64,000 nucleotides of DNA from DATFFO01 sp963772815 (GTDB taxonomy: Bacteria > Actinomycetota > Acidimicrobiia > Spongiisociales > ZC4RG35), in the NCBI GenBank assembly GCA_963772815.1, contig CAVYYV010000009.1, positions 24,684 through 88,683 of the forward strand, read 5' to 3'. The first letter of the stretch is position 1. Every line of letters begins with the position of its first letter. The notes beneath the pieces were generated by a model. It was not told where the DNA came from. It made no database searches and saw only the letters and a list, made by a program, of their open reading frames with translations. The translations under genes and the position numbers were made by a program. This document shows positions 25,722 to 34,521 of this stretch, piece after piece.

Positions 25722-27212
25722 TCAGGCCAGTTCTTGCTCCCAGTCCCACGTCTCGATGTTGTGCTTGATCCGCTGCAGAAACAGCACGGCGGTCGAGCCG
25801 TCGAAGGCACGGTGGTCCCAGGTCAGCCCCAGATACCCGATGTGACGGATAGCAATCATGTCTTCCCCGTCGGGCCCCGTGACCACGGCCGCCCGCTTGG
25901 TGATGGTGTCCGTGGAGAGGATGCCGACGTTGGGCACGTTGATGATCGGGGCCGACATGAACGAGCCGAACGGGCCCGGGTTGGTGATGGTGAACGTCGC
26001 TCCGGTCACGTCGCCGGGGTCCAGCTTGCCCGTCCGCGCCTTGTTGGCCAGCTCGCTGATGCCGCGGGCCAAGCCGACCATGCGCAACCCGTCCGCATCT
26101 CGCAGACTGGCCACGATCAGGCCCTGCTGATCCAGGTCGATGGCCACGCCGAGGTTGACGGTTCGGTGCCGGACCGACTTGCGCTCCTCCAGGAAGAACG
26201 ACGAGTTCACCACCGGATACGCCTTCAGGGCGTCGATGGTGGCCCGGGCTATGAAGGGGAGATAGGTGAGCGAGAACCCTTCCTCTTCCTTGAAGGCCGC
26301 CTTGTGCGCCTGCCGCACCCGCTCGACCCGTTCGTAGTCCACTTCCACTGAGGTCCACACATCAGCCGCGGTTTGCTTCGACTGGTGCATGTTCTGGGCG
26401 ATCCGGACCCGGAGCCGGCTCAGCTCGACTTCCTCAGCGCCCTCCTCGGCTTCTGCCCGGGCGGGAGCAGGTGCAGGCGGCGGGCTGGGTTCTGCCGCCG
26501 GCGGCGGCGACGGTGGCTGTGGTGGCGCCGCAGGCCGCTCTGGCGGTGCCGCCCGTTCTGGCGCCTGCTCCGGTGCAGCCTCCCCGGCCTGGGGCCCGGC
26601 GGCTATGTAGGCTTCCACATCGCGGCGGGTGATCCGTCCGCCCTGGCCGGTCCCTTCCACCTTGCGCAGATCGATCTCGTTCTCCCGAGCCAGCTTGCGG
26701 ACCACCGGCGACAGGAGACGCGGCTCGCCGTCGGGAGAGGGCCGTCCTCCTGGCTCCTCAGCTCTCGCCTCCGCCTGGGCTTCCTCCTCCAGCGCCTGGT
26801 TCTGAGCTGGTGCGGGCGCCTGGGCAGACTGGGTTTCCTCCGGTCGTGCCTGCTCACCGGCCGGCTCCGACGGCGGGGCTTGCGCGGTTTGCTCCTCGCC
26901 CCCTTCCGGCTTTGGCTGGGCTTCTTCCTCCTGGGCCGCGGTCTCCTCGGTCGGAGCAGCCTCTGCCGCCTCGCCTTCCTCACCGATGACGACCAGATCG
27001 GTGCCCACCTCGACCGTATCACCCTCGTCTACCAGGATCTCCAGGACGACCCCCGACACCGGTGACGGAACCTCCGTATCAACCTTGTCGGTCGAGATCT
27101 CGACCAGGGTTTCGTCCTCGGAGATGGAATCGCCCACCGACTTGGCCCATCGCAGGATGGTTCCCTCGGTGACGGTCTCGCCCAGTTGGGGCATGCTCAC
27201 TCTTGTCGCCAT
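25722..27212 (-). CDS. 2-oxoacid dehydrogenase E2, dihydrolipoamide acyltransferase
   Basis: 496 residues. An N-terminal lipoyl domain (MPQLGETVTEGTI, EISTDKVDTEVPSP with the lipoylated Lys) is followed by a long Ala/Glu/Pro-rich linker (about 85-170). A peripheral E1/E3-binding domain comes next (LSPVVRKLARENEIDLRKVEGTGQGGRITRRDVEAYI, written here across its length but diagnostic at VRKLA and GRITRRDV). A second Ala/Pro linker leads to the catalytic core ending in LTWDHRAFDGSTAV, which carries the His and Asp of HxxxD. One lipoyl domain and the TDKVDTE sequence fit 2-oxoglutarate or branched-chain complexes; the exact substrate is not decided by this subunit. It lies between lipBA and the E3 gene. 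Confidence 0.9.
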   Translation of the reverse strand: MATRVSMPQLGETVTEGTILRWAKSVGDSISEDETLVEISTDKVDTEVPSPVSGVVLEILVDEGDTVEVGTDLVVIGEEGEAAEAAPTEETAAQEEEAQPKPEGGEEQTAQAPPSEPAGEQARPEETQSAQAPAPAQNQALEEEAQAEARAEEPGGRPSPDGEPRLLSPVVRKLARENEIDLRKVEGTGQGGRITRRDVEAYIAAGPQAGEAAPEQAPERAAPPERPAAPPQPPSPPPAAEPSPPPAPAPARAEAEEGAEEVELSRLRVRIAQNMHQSKQTAADVWTSVEVDYERVERVRQAHKAAFKEEEGFSLTYLPFIARATIDALKAYPVVNSSFFLEERKSVRHRTVNLGVAIDLDQQGLIVASLRDADGLRMVGLARGISELANKARTGKLDPGDVTGATFTITNPGPFGSFMSAPIINVPNVGILSTDTITKRAAVVTGPDGEDMIAIRHIGYLGLTWDHRAFDGSTAVLFLQRIKHNIETWDWEQELA

Positions 27213-27226
27213 GTTCTAGTTACCTC

Positions 27227-28597
27227 TCAGTGCAGACTTCGACCGGCAGCGGTGAGCAGAGTCTCACCGACCGCCTCGGAAAGCGTCGGGTGGGCGTGGA
27301 TGAAGGCGGCTGCCTCCGAGGGGAGCGCCTCCCAACCTACGGCATACATCAGCTCGTGGATCATCTCCCCCGCCTGGGGCCCGACGATGGAGGCGCCCAC
27401 GATCGGCCCGCTCTTGTCCACCACGACCTTCACCGTCCCCTGATTCTGGCCGATGATGATGGCCCGTCCAATGCCCCCGAAACCGTGCGAGTAGGTCTCG
27501 ACCTCCAGTCCGGCTTCGGCGGCCTGCGCCTCGTTGTATCCCACTTCCGCCACCTCGGGATGGGTGTACGTGACCCGCGGGATGGCCCGATAGTCGACCG
27601 GTTCAGCCTTACCCGTGGCAATGTGGGTGACGGCGGCGATTCCCTCGGAAAAACCGGCGTGAGCCAGCTGGGGCGTGCCGGCCACGATGTCGCCCACCGC
27701 GTACAGGGACGGGTCTCCGGTTTGCATGGTTGCCCGGTCGACCAGGACGAACCCGCGATCGACCTGGGCAGAGGTTGTCTGGAGGCCCACATCATCTGTG
27801 TTGGGGCCACGCCCGACCGCCATCAGGACCACGTCCACCTCGACGGACTCGTCACCGAAGGGAACCACAACCGTCGAGGCACCCAGCTTGGGCGGGTCCA
27901 CGCCGATTCCGGTGTGAAAGCGCACCCCCCGGCGGCTCAACTGCCGCTCGAGCTGGCGGGCGATCCCGGCGTCGGTCCCGGGGAGGATCTGATCCATTAC
28001 CTCGAAGACGTGCACCTCGGCACCGAAATCGGCCAGCATCGAGGCAAACTCGCAGCCGATGACGCCTCCGCCGACGATGGCGACACGGTCCGGCCGGGCA
28101 GGCCAGTCGAGGGCATGATCGGACGTGACGATCTTGGTCCCATCCACGTCGTAGCCGGGAATGGTGCGGGGGTGCGATCCGGAGGCGAGGATGACCGCCC
28201 GTCCCTCGACGCGTCGGTCCCCTTCGCCCGTGTCGACCACCACGGCATTGGGGCCGTCGAGACGGCCATATCCCGAGATCACCTCCACCTTGCGTTGCTT
28301 GAGCAGGCCCTCCAGACCCCGCACCAGCCCCTCGACCGACTTCTCCTTGCGGGCCAGCGCCCCATCCCAGTCCAGCTCCGGGTCCCCTGCCACGACGCCG
28401 AAATCGGAGGCATGCTTGACAGTCGTGTAGACCTCGGCCACCTGTAGCCACTGCTTGGCCGGTATGCATCCCCGCAATAGACAGGTTCCTCCGGGGCGCT
28501 CTTCGTCGACGAGAGCCACGTCTAGCCCGAAGTGATGGGCGTAGAGGGCGGAGGCGTAACCACCGGGGCCCCCACCCACGACGACGATGTCATGCAC
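27227..28597 (-). CDS. lpdA: Dihydrolipoyl dehydrogenase (E3)
   Basis: 456 residues. Evidence: DIVVVGGGPGGYASAL (FAD binding), GGTCLLRGCIPAK (redox disulfide CxxxxC), VAIVGGGVIGCEFASMLADFG (NAD binding), LYAVGDIVAGTPQLAHAG (FAD) and HAHPTLSEAVGE (the catalytic His-Glu pair of the dimer interface). The enzyme reoxidises dihydrolipoyl groups on E2 using NAD+. The sequence around the disulfide, CLLRGCIPAK, differs from the usual CLNVGCIPSK but keeps both Cys. It is the first gene of the lpdA-E2-lipBA group; 14 bp separate it from E2. It faces the dehalogenase-like gene with about 100 bp between starts. Confidence 0.93.
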   Translation of the reverse strand: MHDIVVVGGGPGGYASALYAHHFGLDVALVDEERPGGTCLLRGCIPAKQWLQVAEVYTTVKHASDFGVVAGDPELDWDGALARKEKSVEGLVRGLEGLLKQRKVEVISGYGRLDGPNAVVVDTGEGDRRVEGRAVILASGSHPRTIPGYDVDGTKIVTSDHALDWPARPDRVAIVGGGVIGCEFASMLADFGAEVHVFEVMDQILPGTDAGIARQLERQLSRRGVRFHTGIGVDPPKLGASTVVVPFGDESVEVDVVLMAVGRGPNTDDVGLQTTSAQVDRGFVLVDRATMQTGDPSLYAVGDIVAGTPQLAHAGFSEGIAAVTHIATGKAEPVDYRAIPRVTYTHPEVAEVGYNEAQAAEAGLEVETYSHGFGGIGRAIIIGQNQGTVKVVVDKSGPIVGASIVGPQAGEMIHELMYAVGWEALPSEAAAFIHAHPTLSEAVGETLLTAAGRSLH

Positions 28598-28700
28598 GAG
28601 TTGGATGCCTTTCCTGAAGCTGCACCCGAGCCTAGTGGGGTGTCGGGACCGTCAAGCGGCGGGAACCGCCTCCTCAGCACCGACCGGGACGGCTTCGCTC

Positions 28701-29624
28701 ATGGAGCGGGTACCGTTCGTCCGGACCCATCTTCAAATGATCAATCCCGCCGATCTCATTCCCCGTCAGACATACACCGTCGTCGGTAGGTCGATCTCCG
28801 TGGCGACCGCCGGCGAGGGTCGTCCCGTGGTGTTCATCCACGGCAACGTCACGTACTCCTATACGTGGCGCAACATCATTCATCATCTGGCCCGGCGCTA
28901 CCGCTGCTTGGCTCCCGACCTGATCGGCATGGGGCGATCCGAGCTGATCTTCCCTTCCGGCTCGTCGAGCTACTCCTTCGCCGACCACGTCAACTACCTG
29001 GAGCTCCTCCTGGAGCGGGCCGACCTCGATGAGCCCTTCGTGCTGATCGGGCACGAGCTGGGCGCGGCTTTGGCGATCCAGTACGCCATCGCCCACAGAG
29101 AGTCGGTGGCGGCCGTCGGAATCGTGGAAGGGGTGTTCCGGGTCACGAATGACGAAACGATGGACGAGAAGATGCGCGATTTGCTGCTCGACGTGCGGCG
29201 TGATCCCACCGAGGATCTGGTGCTCCGCTACAACGTCCTCATCGAGGACTACCTGCCCGGGCTGGTTGTACGACCGCTCCACAACGAGGAGATGGATGCA
29301 TATCGCTCGCCCTACCTGAAGCTCGGTGAAGCCCGCAGGGCGATGTTGTCCATGGCCAGGTGCCTTCCCATCAGCTCCGACCCGGGGCCAATCGACGACC
29401 TGGCCGAGCAGCTCCGACTGTGGTGTGCCCAGTCCAATATCCCCAAGCTCGTGGTAGGCGGAAAGCCGGGTCATCTGGTCCCACCGGCGGTGCTGGCGAC
29501 CACAGCGAAGTGGCGCAACACCAGCACCGCGGCCATCAACGGGGCCCATTTCCTGATGGAGGACTCTCCGGCCCGTCTCACCAATGTCATCGCAGACTGG
29601 CTCGAAGACCTGGCCTACATGTGA
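28701..29624 (+). CDS. Haloalkane-dehalogenase-like alpha/beta hydrolase with atypical nucleophile
   Basis: 307 residues in the haloalkane dehalogenase branch of alpha/beta hydrolases: FIHGNVTYSYTWRNII (oxyanion HGN and halide-binding-like Trp), APDLIGMGRSE, FVLIGHELGAALAIQYA (nucleophile elbow) and INGAHFLMEDSPARL (catalytic His). In true dehalogenases the elbow reads GHDWG with nucleophilic Asp; here it is GHELG, so the position holds Glu. The enzyme may use another reaction or be inactive. Starts at 28701 (GGGACGG upstream) or 28737 (MINPADL, where homology begins) are both possible. Divergent from lpdA. Confidence 0.82.
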   Translation: MERVPFVRTHLQMINPADLIPRQTYTVVGRSISVATAGEGRPVVFIHGNVTYSYTWRNIIHHLARRYRCLAPDLIGMGRSELIFPSGSSSYSFADHVNYLELLLERADLDEPFVLIGHELGAALAIQYAIAHRESVAAVGIVEGVFRVTNDETMDEKMRDLLLDVRRDPTEDLVLRYNVLIEDYLPGLVVRPLHNEEMDAYRSPYLKLGEARRAMLSMARCLPISSDPGPIDDLAEQLRLWCAQSNIPKLVVGGKPGHLVPPAVLATTAKWRNTSTAAINGAHFLMEDSPARLTNVIADWLEDLAYM

Positions 29625-29630
29625 GCGGGT

Positions 29631-29849
29631 CTAGCCGCGCTGCTGTGTCACGGGCCGAAAACCGCGGTTGGCCGCCTCAGCGGCCGAATCGGGCCCAAAG
29701 CTCTGGATCAGATTCCTGGCCACGAGATCCTTCGCCTCGACCCTCCCTTCCAGGCTGTGGAGCTGGTCCGGATCATCGCAGTCATACACCCGCATCGTGT
29801 CCCGCGTCCCCAAGAACCGGAAGTCCTCGAATCGCTTGAGACGGCCCAC
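29631..29849 (-). CDS. Small conserved hypothetical protein, 72 residues
   Basis: A short basic/acidic soluble protein (MGRLKRFEDFRFLGTRDTMRVYD at the start) with no membrane segment, Cys pair or known motif that I recognise. The start codon overlaps the stop of the zinc-ribbon gene by one base, which argues that it is translated and belongs to the same operon as that gene and the acyl-CoA dehydrogenase. It converges with the dehalogenase-like gene, whose stop lies 7 bases away. Function unknown. Confidence 0.6.
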   Translation of the reverse strand: MGRLKRFEDFRFLGTRDTMRVYDCDDPDQLHSLEGRVEAKDLVARNLIQSFGPDSAAEAANRGFRPVTQQRG

Positions 29850-30184
29850 TAATCACCCTCCATCGACCCTCGGCCGGTTTCCACCTCGGCCGAGCACATG
29901 GGGCACACCGCCACGGCTATGTCGCCCACGATGAACGAGTACCCGCACTCGGGGCATTCGATCTTGGGCGAAGGCGTGTCGGGGGGCGGAGGTGGCGGGG
30001 GAGTAGCCAGGCCATCCTCGGGCCCGCCCGTCGGGGGCATCGACCCGGGAGGTGGCGCCCCTCCGGGCCCGGCCGCGCCGGGACGGGGACGCACCATGTT
30101 CACCGACCCGCACACGGGACAGGAGAACCGTCCCTCACCAGGGACGTCGAACTGGGTTCGGCAGGCGCCGCATCGAACGATCAC
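29849..30184 (-). CDS. Protein with two zinc ribbons joined by a Pro/Gly-rich linker
   Basis: 111 residues. The N-terminal ribbon is IVRCGACRTQFDVPGEGRFSCPVCGS (Cys at 5, 8, 22, 25), of the MJ0042 type. The C-terminal ribbon is IECPECGYSFIVGDIAVAVCPMCSAE (two CxxC pairs). A 45-residue linker rich in Pro and Gly lies between them. Such proteins often act as small zinc-binding adaptors; no partner can be named. GTG 30184 has GAGGAGG about 8 bases upstream. It overlaps the 72-residue gene by one base and lies 60 bp after the membrane-anchored protein gene. Confidence 0.75.
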   Translation of the reverse strand: MIVRCGACRTQFDVPGEGRFSCPVCGSVNMVRPRPGAAGPGGAPPPGSMPPTGGPEDGLATPPPPPPPDTPSPKIECPECGYSFIVGDIAVAVCPMCSAEVETGRGSMEGD

Positions 30185-30243
30185 ACCTGATCGCCTCCTC
30201 TTTCGGTCTCGATTGTCTTGGAAGTGTCAATCATCGGGTCAAC

Positions 30244-30693
30244 TCATCCGACTGGCTCGTCGCCGGGCTCAACCGGCTCACCCACCGCCCCGATCGACAG
30301 CAGGTAGTCGGCTTCGCCCCGCAGCACGGCGGCCACGTCGTCTCGATCGTAGGTGACGCCGTTCACGCGGGCGATCTGGCCGGTCACGTAGTCGATGGAT
30401 GCATCCGATCCCCCGGCCACCGTCTCCACCGGGTTGCGGCGATCGTCCTGGGCCAGTCCCTGGAGGTAATGGACCTCCCATTCGATGATCCGAAGCACGC
30501 CCGACCGGTGCAATCTCTCGGCTACGTCCGGCTCCAATCGGGCCAGGATGAAGCGGACCGCGTCCGAGATCACATAGGTGGGCTCGGCATTCTGGGGCCG
30601 CCTCTTGGCTTCCTGCCACACCATCGCCCCGACGACGATCAGCAGAGCGGCGGCCAGCAACGCCACCAGCGCCACCACGCTGGTCCCGCTCAT
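30244..30693 (-). CDS. Single-pass membrane protein, conserved hypothetical
   Basis: 149 residues. One N-terminal transmembrane segment (VVALVALLAAALLIVVGAMVW, residues 5-25) is followed by a soluble part with YVISDAVRFILARLEPDVAERL and IIEWEVHYLQGLAQDDRR. It has no enzyme motif that I can recognise. The ATG at 30693 overlaps the stop of the acyl-CoA dehydrogenase gene by 4 bp, so both are translated together; codons further upstream in this frame lie inside the dehydrogenase and are not used. It may be an accessory protein of that operon, but the role is unknown. Confidence 0.65.
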   Translation of the reverse strand: MSGTSVVALVALLAAALLIVVGAMVWQEAKRRPQNAEPTYVISDAVRFILARLEPDVAERLHRSGVLRIIEWEVHYLQGLAQDDRRNPVETVAGGSDASIDYVTGQIARVNGVTYDRDDVAAVLRGEADYLLSIGAVGEPVEPGDEPVG

Positions 30694-31805
30694 GTGATCC
30701 CGAGGCCGCCGGCCAGACGTCGGCGATGCTCGGCGGGGCCGCCGAACATGAGCTCGGAGCTCTTCGCCCGCTTCAAGTACAGGTGGGCGTCGTGTTCCCA
30801 CGTGAAGCCGATGCCACCATGGATCTGGATCGTGTCCGCGGCACAGCGGAAATATGCCTCCGAGCAGAACGACTTGGCCAAGGGAGCGGCGATGGCTACC
30901 TCCTCGGGATCAGCGCCGATGACGCCCGCCAGGTGGTAGGCGGCCGACTTGGCAGACTCGACCGCCACCAACATGTCGGCGCACATGTGCTTGATGGCCT
31001 GGAACGACCCGATCGGACGGCCGAACTGGTACCGGCTCTTGGCATAAGCGACCGACATGTCGAGACATGCCTGTGCACCGCCAACCTGCTCCATCGACAA
31101 AAAGGCCACGGCCCGATAGGCGGCGTCATCGAGCGCCGCCGCCACGTCGCTCGATCCGTCGCCCAGCCTGGTGGCCGGCGCCGAGTCGAAACGCACGATC
31201 GCTTGGGGGCGGGTCAGATCCATCACGTCCAAACGATCGACACCGACTCCCGAGGTCCCCGGCTCAACCAAGAAGACCTCTCGCCCGGCGGGCGTCTCGG
31301 CCACGACCAGCAAACGATCGGCGGTGGCTCCGTTGATCACATACGACTTGACCCCGGTGAGGCTCCAGGCTGCGTTTCCCCCCGCCTCGGTCGGTGAAGC
31401 CACAGCCGAGGCGCCGGGCTCGGCGTCCACCAGGGCCACCGATGCGGTCATCGAGCCGTCGGCGATGGCGGCCAGCAGCTCGCTCTGTTGCTCCTCGGTG
31501 CCCAGGGCGGCGATCAGTGGAGCGGCCATGACAACGGTGGGAAGGAAGGGTGACGGGTACAGAGTGCGGCCCATCTCCTCTCCCATGACCGCCAATTCGC
31601 CGAACCCGTATCCGGCCCCTCCTCGCTCGGTGGAGATGGCCATCCCCAGCCAGCCGAGATCACCCAGTTCCTTCCACGGGCCGGCGTCGTAGCCGGGCTC
31701 CGACTCCATGATCCGGCGCACCTCGTCGAGCGGGGCACGCTCGTCCAGCCATTGCCGGACGTATCGGCGTAGCTCCTCTTGATCGTCGGTGAACGAAACG
31801 CTCAT
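30690..31805 (-). CDS. Acyl-CoA dehydrogenase family protein
   Basis: 371 residues, a little under the usual length of 380-400. N-terminal helical domain SVSFTDDQEELRRYVRQWLDERAP, central region VALVDAEPGASAVASPTEAGG, then SMEQVGGAQACLDMSVAYAKSRYQFGRPIGSFQAIKHMCADM (FAD-binding YxxxRxQFGxPI) and IQIHGGIGFTWEHDAHLYLKR, the C-terminal signature with the acidic position typical of actinobacterial FadE homologues. It oxidises an acyl-CoA, steroid side-chain CoA or similar substrate. The family includes non-catalytic partners of heteromeric enzymes, so activity on its own is uncertain. First gene of the group 31805-29631. Confidence 0.88.
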   Translation of the reverse strand: MSVSFTDDQEELRRYVRQWLDERAPLDEVRRIMESEPGYDAGPWKELGDLGWLGMAISTERGGAGYGFGELAVMGEEMGRTLYPSPFLPTVVMAAPLIAALGTEEQQSELLAAIADGSMTASVALVDAEPGASAVASPTEAGGNAAWSLTGVKSYVINGATADRLLVVAETPAGREVFLVEPGTSGVGVDRLDVMDLTRPQAIVRFDSAPATRLGDGSSDVAAALDDAAYRAVAFLSMEQVGGAQACLDMSVAYAKSRYQFGRPIGSFQAIKHMCADMLVAVESAKSAAYHLAGVIGADPEEVAIAAPLAKSFCSEAYFRCAADTIQIHGGIGFTWEHDAHLYLKRAKSSELMFGGPAEHRRRLAGGLGIT

Positions 31806-31993
31806 GACCGCGACGGTACCTGCCCTGTACCCGGACCACCATTCACTCCACCACCCCCGAGAGGCGAACCCGGCCGGCCACCGGCGAATGCCCCTGTCGT
31901 TCTTCGGGCCGTCGCCGTCGCCATCCCCTCCTCACCGTCCGAGGAATCAGTGGAGCGCCCCTCCTGACCCAAAGAGGCCCGGGTGGCCCCTGC

Positions 31994-33778
31994 TCAGAAG
32001 GCCTCCTCGGAGAGCTCCATCAAGGAGCCATCCTCCTCGGCCGTGGCCCGGCGGCGGGCGGCCACTCCCGGGGCGATGTCGCGCACGAAGAACCGGGCAA
32101 TTGCCACCTTCCCCTCGTGGAAGGGCGAATCGTCTGCCTCGGGAAGGGCGACTTCGGCTTGCCGCAGCAGCTGCCAAGCGATGACTGCCTCCGCCATCGA
32201 CTCCAACAAGGCGTTGGCATGCAGGCCCACCTCATAGATCCGGGTGGGCTCTCCACCCATCGCCGCCATCAGATCCTCGACCATGAGTCCGAGATGTGCC
32301 TGGACATCGTCCATCACCTCACCCAGCAGAATCCGCTCTTCGGCCAGAGCATCGCCTTCCGCCCCATCCTTGACGAACTCGGCGATGTCGGCGGCCACCG
32401 CCGACAGGGTCGATCCCCGGTCACGGGCAACCTTGCGGAAGAACAGGTCCATGGCCTGGATACCCGTGGTGCCCTCGTACAAGGTGTCGATCTTGGCGTC
32501 CCGGATGTATTGCTCCATCGGGTAGTCCTGCAGGAACCCCGATCCTCCCAAGACCTGAAGGGACATGGCCAGCAGCTCGTACGCCTTCTCGGACGAGTAG
32601 CCCTTGACCAGGGGCAGCAGAAGGTCGACTCTCCTGTCCCAGTCCGCCTCCGGTTCCAGCAGAGCCATGTCCTGGCACCAGGCGGCGTACATCCACAGGG
32701 CCCGCAGACCCTCGGCGTAGGCCTTCTGGGTCATGAGCATGCGACGGACGTCGGGATGGCGAATGATCCTCACCCGAGGAGCCGTCTTTTCCGTCATCTG
32801 GGTCATGTCGGGCCCTTGTATCCGCTCCTTGGCGTAGTCCAGAGCGTTCAGGTAGCCGGTCGACAGCGTGGCGGCCGACTTGGTGCCGATCGTCATACGG
32901 GCGTGCTCGATGACCCGGAACATCTGGCGGATTCCGTCGTGGACGCCGCCGAGGAGATAGCCGATCGCGGGTCGATCCATGCCGAAGGTGAGCTCACACG
33001 TGGCCGATCCCTTGAGGCCCATCTTCTTCTCCACCCCTGTGGCAAGGACACCGTTGCGCTCCCCCAGAGTTCCGTCCTCGTTGATCAGGTACTTGGGGAC
33101 GATGAACAGGGACAGGCCCTTGGTACCGGGGCCGGCGCCCTCCGGACGGGCCAGGACGAGATGCACGATGTTTTCGGTGGCGTCGTGCTCGCCGCTGGTG
33201 ATGAAGCGCTTGACCCCTTCCAGGTGATACGTGAGACCCTCGACGTGGATGGCTCTGGTCGTGCCGGCCCCGACGTCCGAGCCGGCGTCCGGCTCGGTCA
33301 AGACCATCGTGCCGCCCCAGTTCCTCTCCACCATCATCCGGGCCAGCTCGCCCTGCTCGGGCGTCCCCTCCTCATGAACCACACGGGCGAACAGGGCCCC
33401 GCCCCCGTAGAAGACCGCAGTCGGGTTGGCGCCCAGCAGCAACTCCTGCGTGGCCCAGAACACGGTTGGTGGCACCTCGAATCCCCCCAAGTCCTCCGGA
33501 GCCCCGAGCTTGGTCCAACCGGCTTCATGGCCCTTTTGCAGGCTCTCCTTCAGGCCCCCGGGCAGCCGCACCTCTCCATCCTCGAGCACCAGAGGCGTGC
33601 GATCGGCCTCGACGAAGGAAGAGGCCCAATCCTCTGTGGCGAAGCGATCCACCTCGCGCAGGAGATCCATGACGGTGGCCCGATCCATGCCGGCCCACCG
33701 ATCGAGATGCCGATCAATGCGATGAACCTCGAAGAGGTTGAATTCGAGGTCGGCCAAATTGGACCGGTAATGGGTCAT
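31994..33778 (-). CDS. Acyl-CoA dehydrogenase with C-terminal extension (FadE type)
   Basis: 594 residues. The pattern is that of long acyl-CoA dehydrogenases: LEFNLFEVHRID at the N-terminus, GGTMVLTEPDAGSDVGAGTT (FAD and substrate loop), GLKGSATCELTFG, and YIRDAKIDTLYEGTTGIQAMDLFFRK with the catalytic Glu. An added C-terminal helical domain (440-590) is typical of the DUF1974/FadE5 group acting on long acyl-CoAs. ATG 33778 (MTHYRSN) is used because GGGAGG lies 6-7 bases upstream. The gene diverges from a TetR regulator 150 bp away that probably controls it. A gap of 188 bp separates it from the smaller dehydrogenase gene. Confidence 0.9.
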   Translation of the reverse strand: MTHYRSNLADLEFNLFEVHRIDRHLDRWAGMDRATVMDLLREVDRFATEDWASSFVEADRTPLVLEDGEVRLPGGLKESLQKGHEAGWTKLGAPEDLGGFEVPPTVFWATQELLLGANPTAVFYGGGALFARVVHEEGTPEQGELARMMVERNWGGTMVLTEPDAGSDVGAGTTRAIHVEGLTYHLEGVKRFITSGEHDATENIVHLVLARPEGAGPGTKGLSLFIVPKYLINEDGTLGERNGVLATGVEKKMGLKGSATCELTFGMDRPAIGYLLGGVHDGIRQMFRVIEHARMTIGTKSAATLSTGYLNALDYAKERIQGPDMTQMTEKTAPRVRIIRHPDVRRMLMTQKAYAEGLRALWMYAAWCQDMALLEPEADWDRRVDLLLPLVKGYSSEKAYELLAMSLQVLGGSGFLQDYPMEQYIRDAKIDTLYEGTTGIQAMDLFFRKVARDRGSTLSAVAADIAEFVKDGAEGDALAEERILLGEVMDDVQAHLGLMVEDLMAAMGGEPTRIYEVGLHANALLESMAEAVIAWQLLRQAEVALPEADDSPFHEGKVAIARFFVRDIAPGVAARRRATAEEDGSLMELSEEAF

Positions 33779-33803
33779 GATCGTCCTCCCTTGACGGCTG
33801 ACT

Positions 33804-33841
33804 CTTTGAGTGACCATTCTAATTTGAGTCTACGCTCAAAG
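33804..33841. promoter_or_regulatory. Inverted repeat, candidate TetR operator
   Basis: CTTTGAG at 33804-33810 and its complement CTCAAAG at 33835-33841 flank 24 bp. A further TTTGAGT lies between them at 33823-33829. TAGAAT on the minus strand (33816-33821) is a good -10 box for the acyl-CoA dehydrogenase gene. The site lies midway between the divergent dehydrogenase and TetR genes, where a TetR-type repressor of lipid genes usually binds. Binding itself is inferred. Confidence 0.4.
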
Positions 33842-33928
33842 AAAGATGTCACCGTGAGGATTCCCCACGAGACCGTCGGAGTCGGCCCGGCCGCTCTGGT
33901 TCCACGACCGTGGCTACCGTGACTGATC

Positions 33929-34474
33929 ATGCGTTATCGAGTGGGCCTGGAAACCCGTGACCGAATTCTCGAGGCGACCCGCTCGTTGGTGGGCGAGTTC
34001 GGGCTGGAGGGCACGACGATCAAGGCGATCTGCGAGCGCGCCGGGATTCTGGCCGGGAGCTTCTACAACCTCTTTGAATCCAAAGAGGAGGCGATCCTCT
34101 CGGTGGTGCGCGATGCCATACAGATGGTGGAACCCGATCCCGAAGGCCCTGCCGATATCACGTCGCTGGTGGACGCCTACGTGCGTTTCGTCGAAGAGCA
34201 GGAGCCGGTGGCCCGGGTATACCTTGAAGTGGCCATGGCCCGGGGCTTGCGGGAAGAGAAGCTCCGGATCCGGGTGATGCGCCATCACGAGCGCCGTGTG
34301 GCGCTCTTCGCCTCGGCCCTCGCCCAGGCCGGAGTAGATGAGCCGGCGCAGATGGCCGAGTTGATGGTCGCCGCGCTCAACGGCCTGGCTTTCCATCGGC
34401 TGCTGGACGACTCGTTCGACCTGGCGGGCCAGGCCCACCGCCTCCTCACGCTGCGACCCCTGCCGGTCAGGTAG
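33929..34474 (+). CDS. TetR-family transcriptional regulator
   Basis: 181 residues. The N-terminal helix-turn-helix is clear: RDRILEATRSLVGEFGLEGTTIKAICERAGILAGSFYNLFESKEEAI. The remainder is an all-helical ligand-binding domain with no recognisable signature. Such regulators next to acyl-CoA dehydrogenases usually sense acyl-CoA or a related ligand and repress the divergent gene. The intergenic inverted repeat at 33804-33841 is the likely operator. A TetR of this size with DNA-binding residues intact should be functional. Confidence 0.88.
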   Translation: MRYRVGLETRDRILEATRSLVGEFGLEGTTIKAICERAGILAGSFYNLFESKEEAILSVVRDAIQMVEPDPEGPADITSLVDAYVRFVEEQEPVARVYLEVAMARGLREEKLRIRVMRHHERRVALFASALAQAGVDEPAQMAELMVAALNGLAFHRLLDDSFDLAGQAHRLLTLRPLPVR

Positions 34475-34521
34475 ACGCCACGAGCACCCGATTGTGCGAG
34501 CTCCACGGTTACGGTCGTGAA

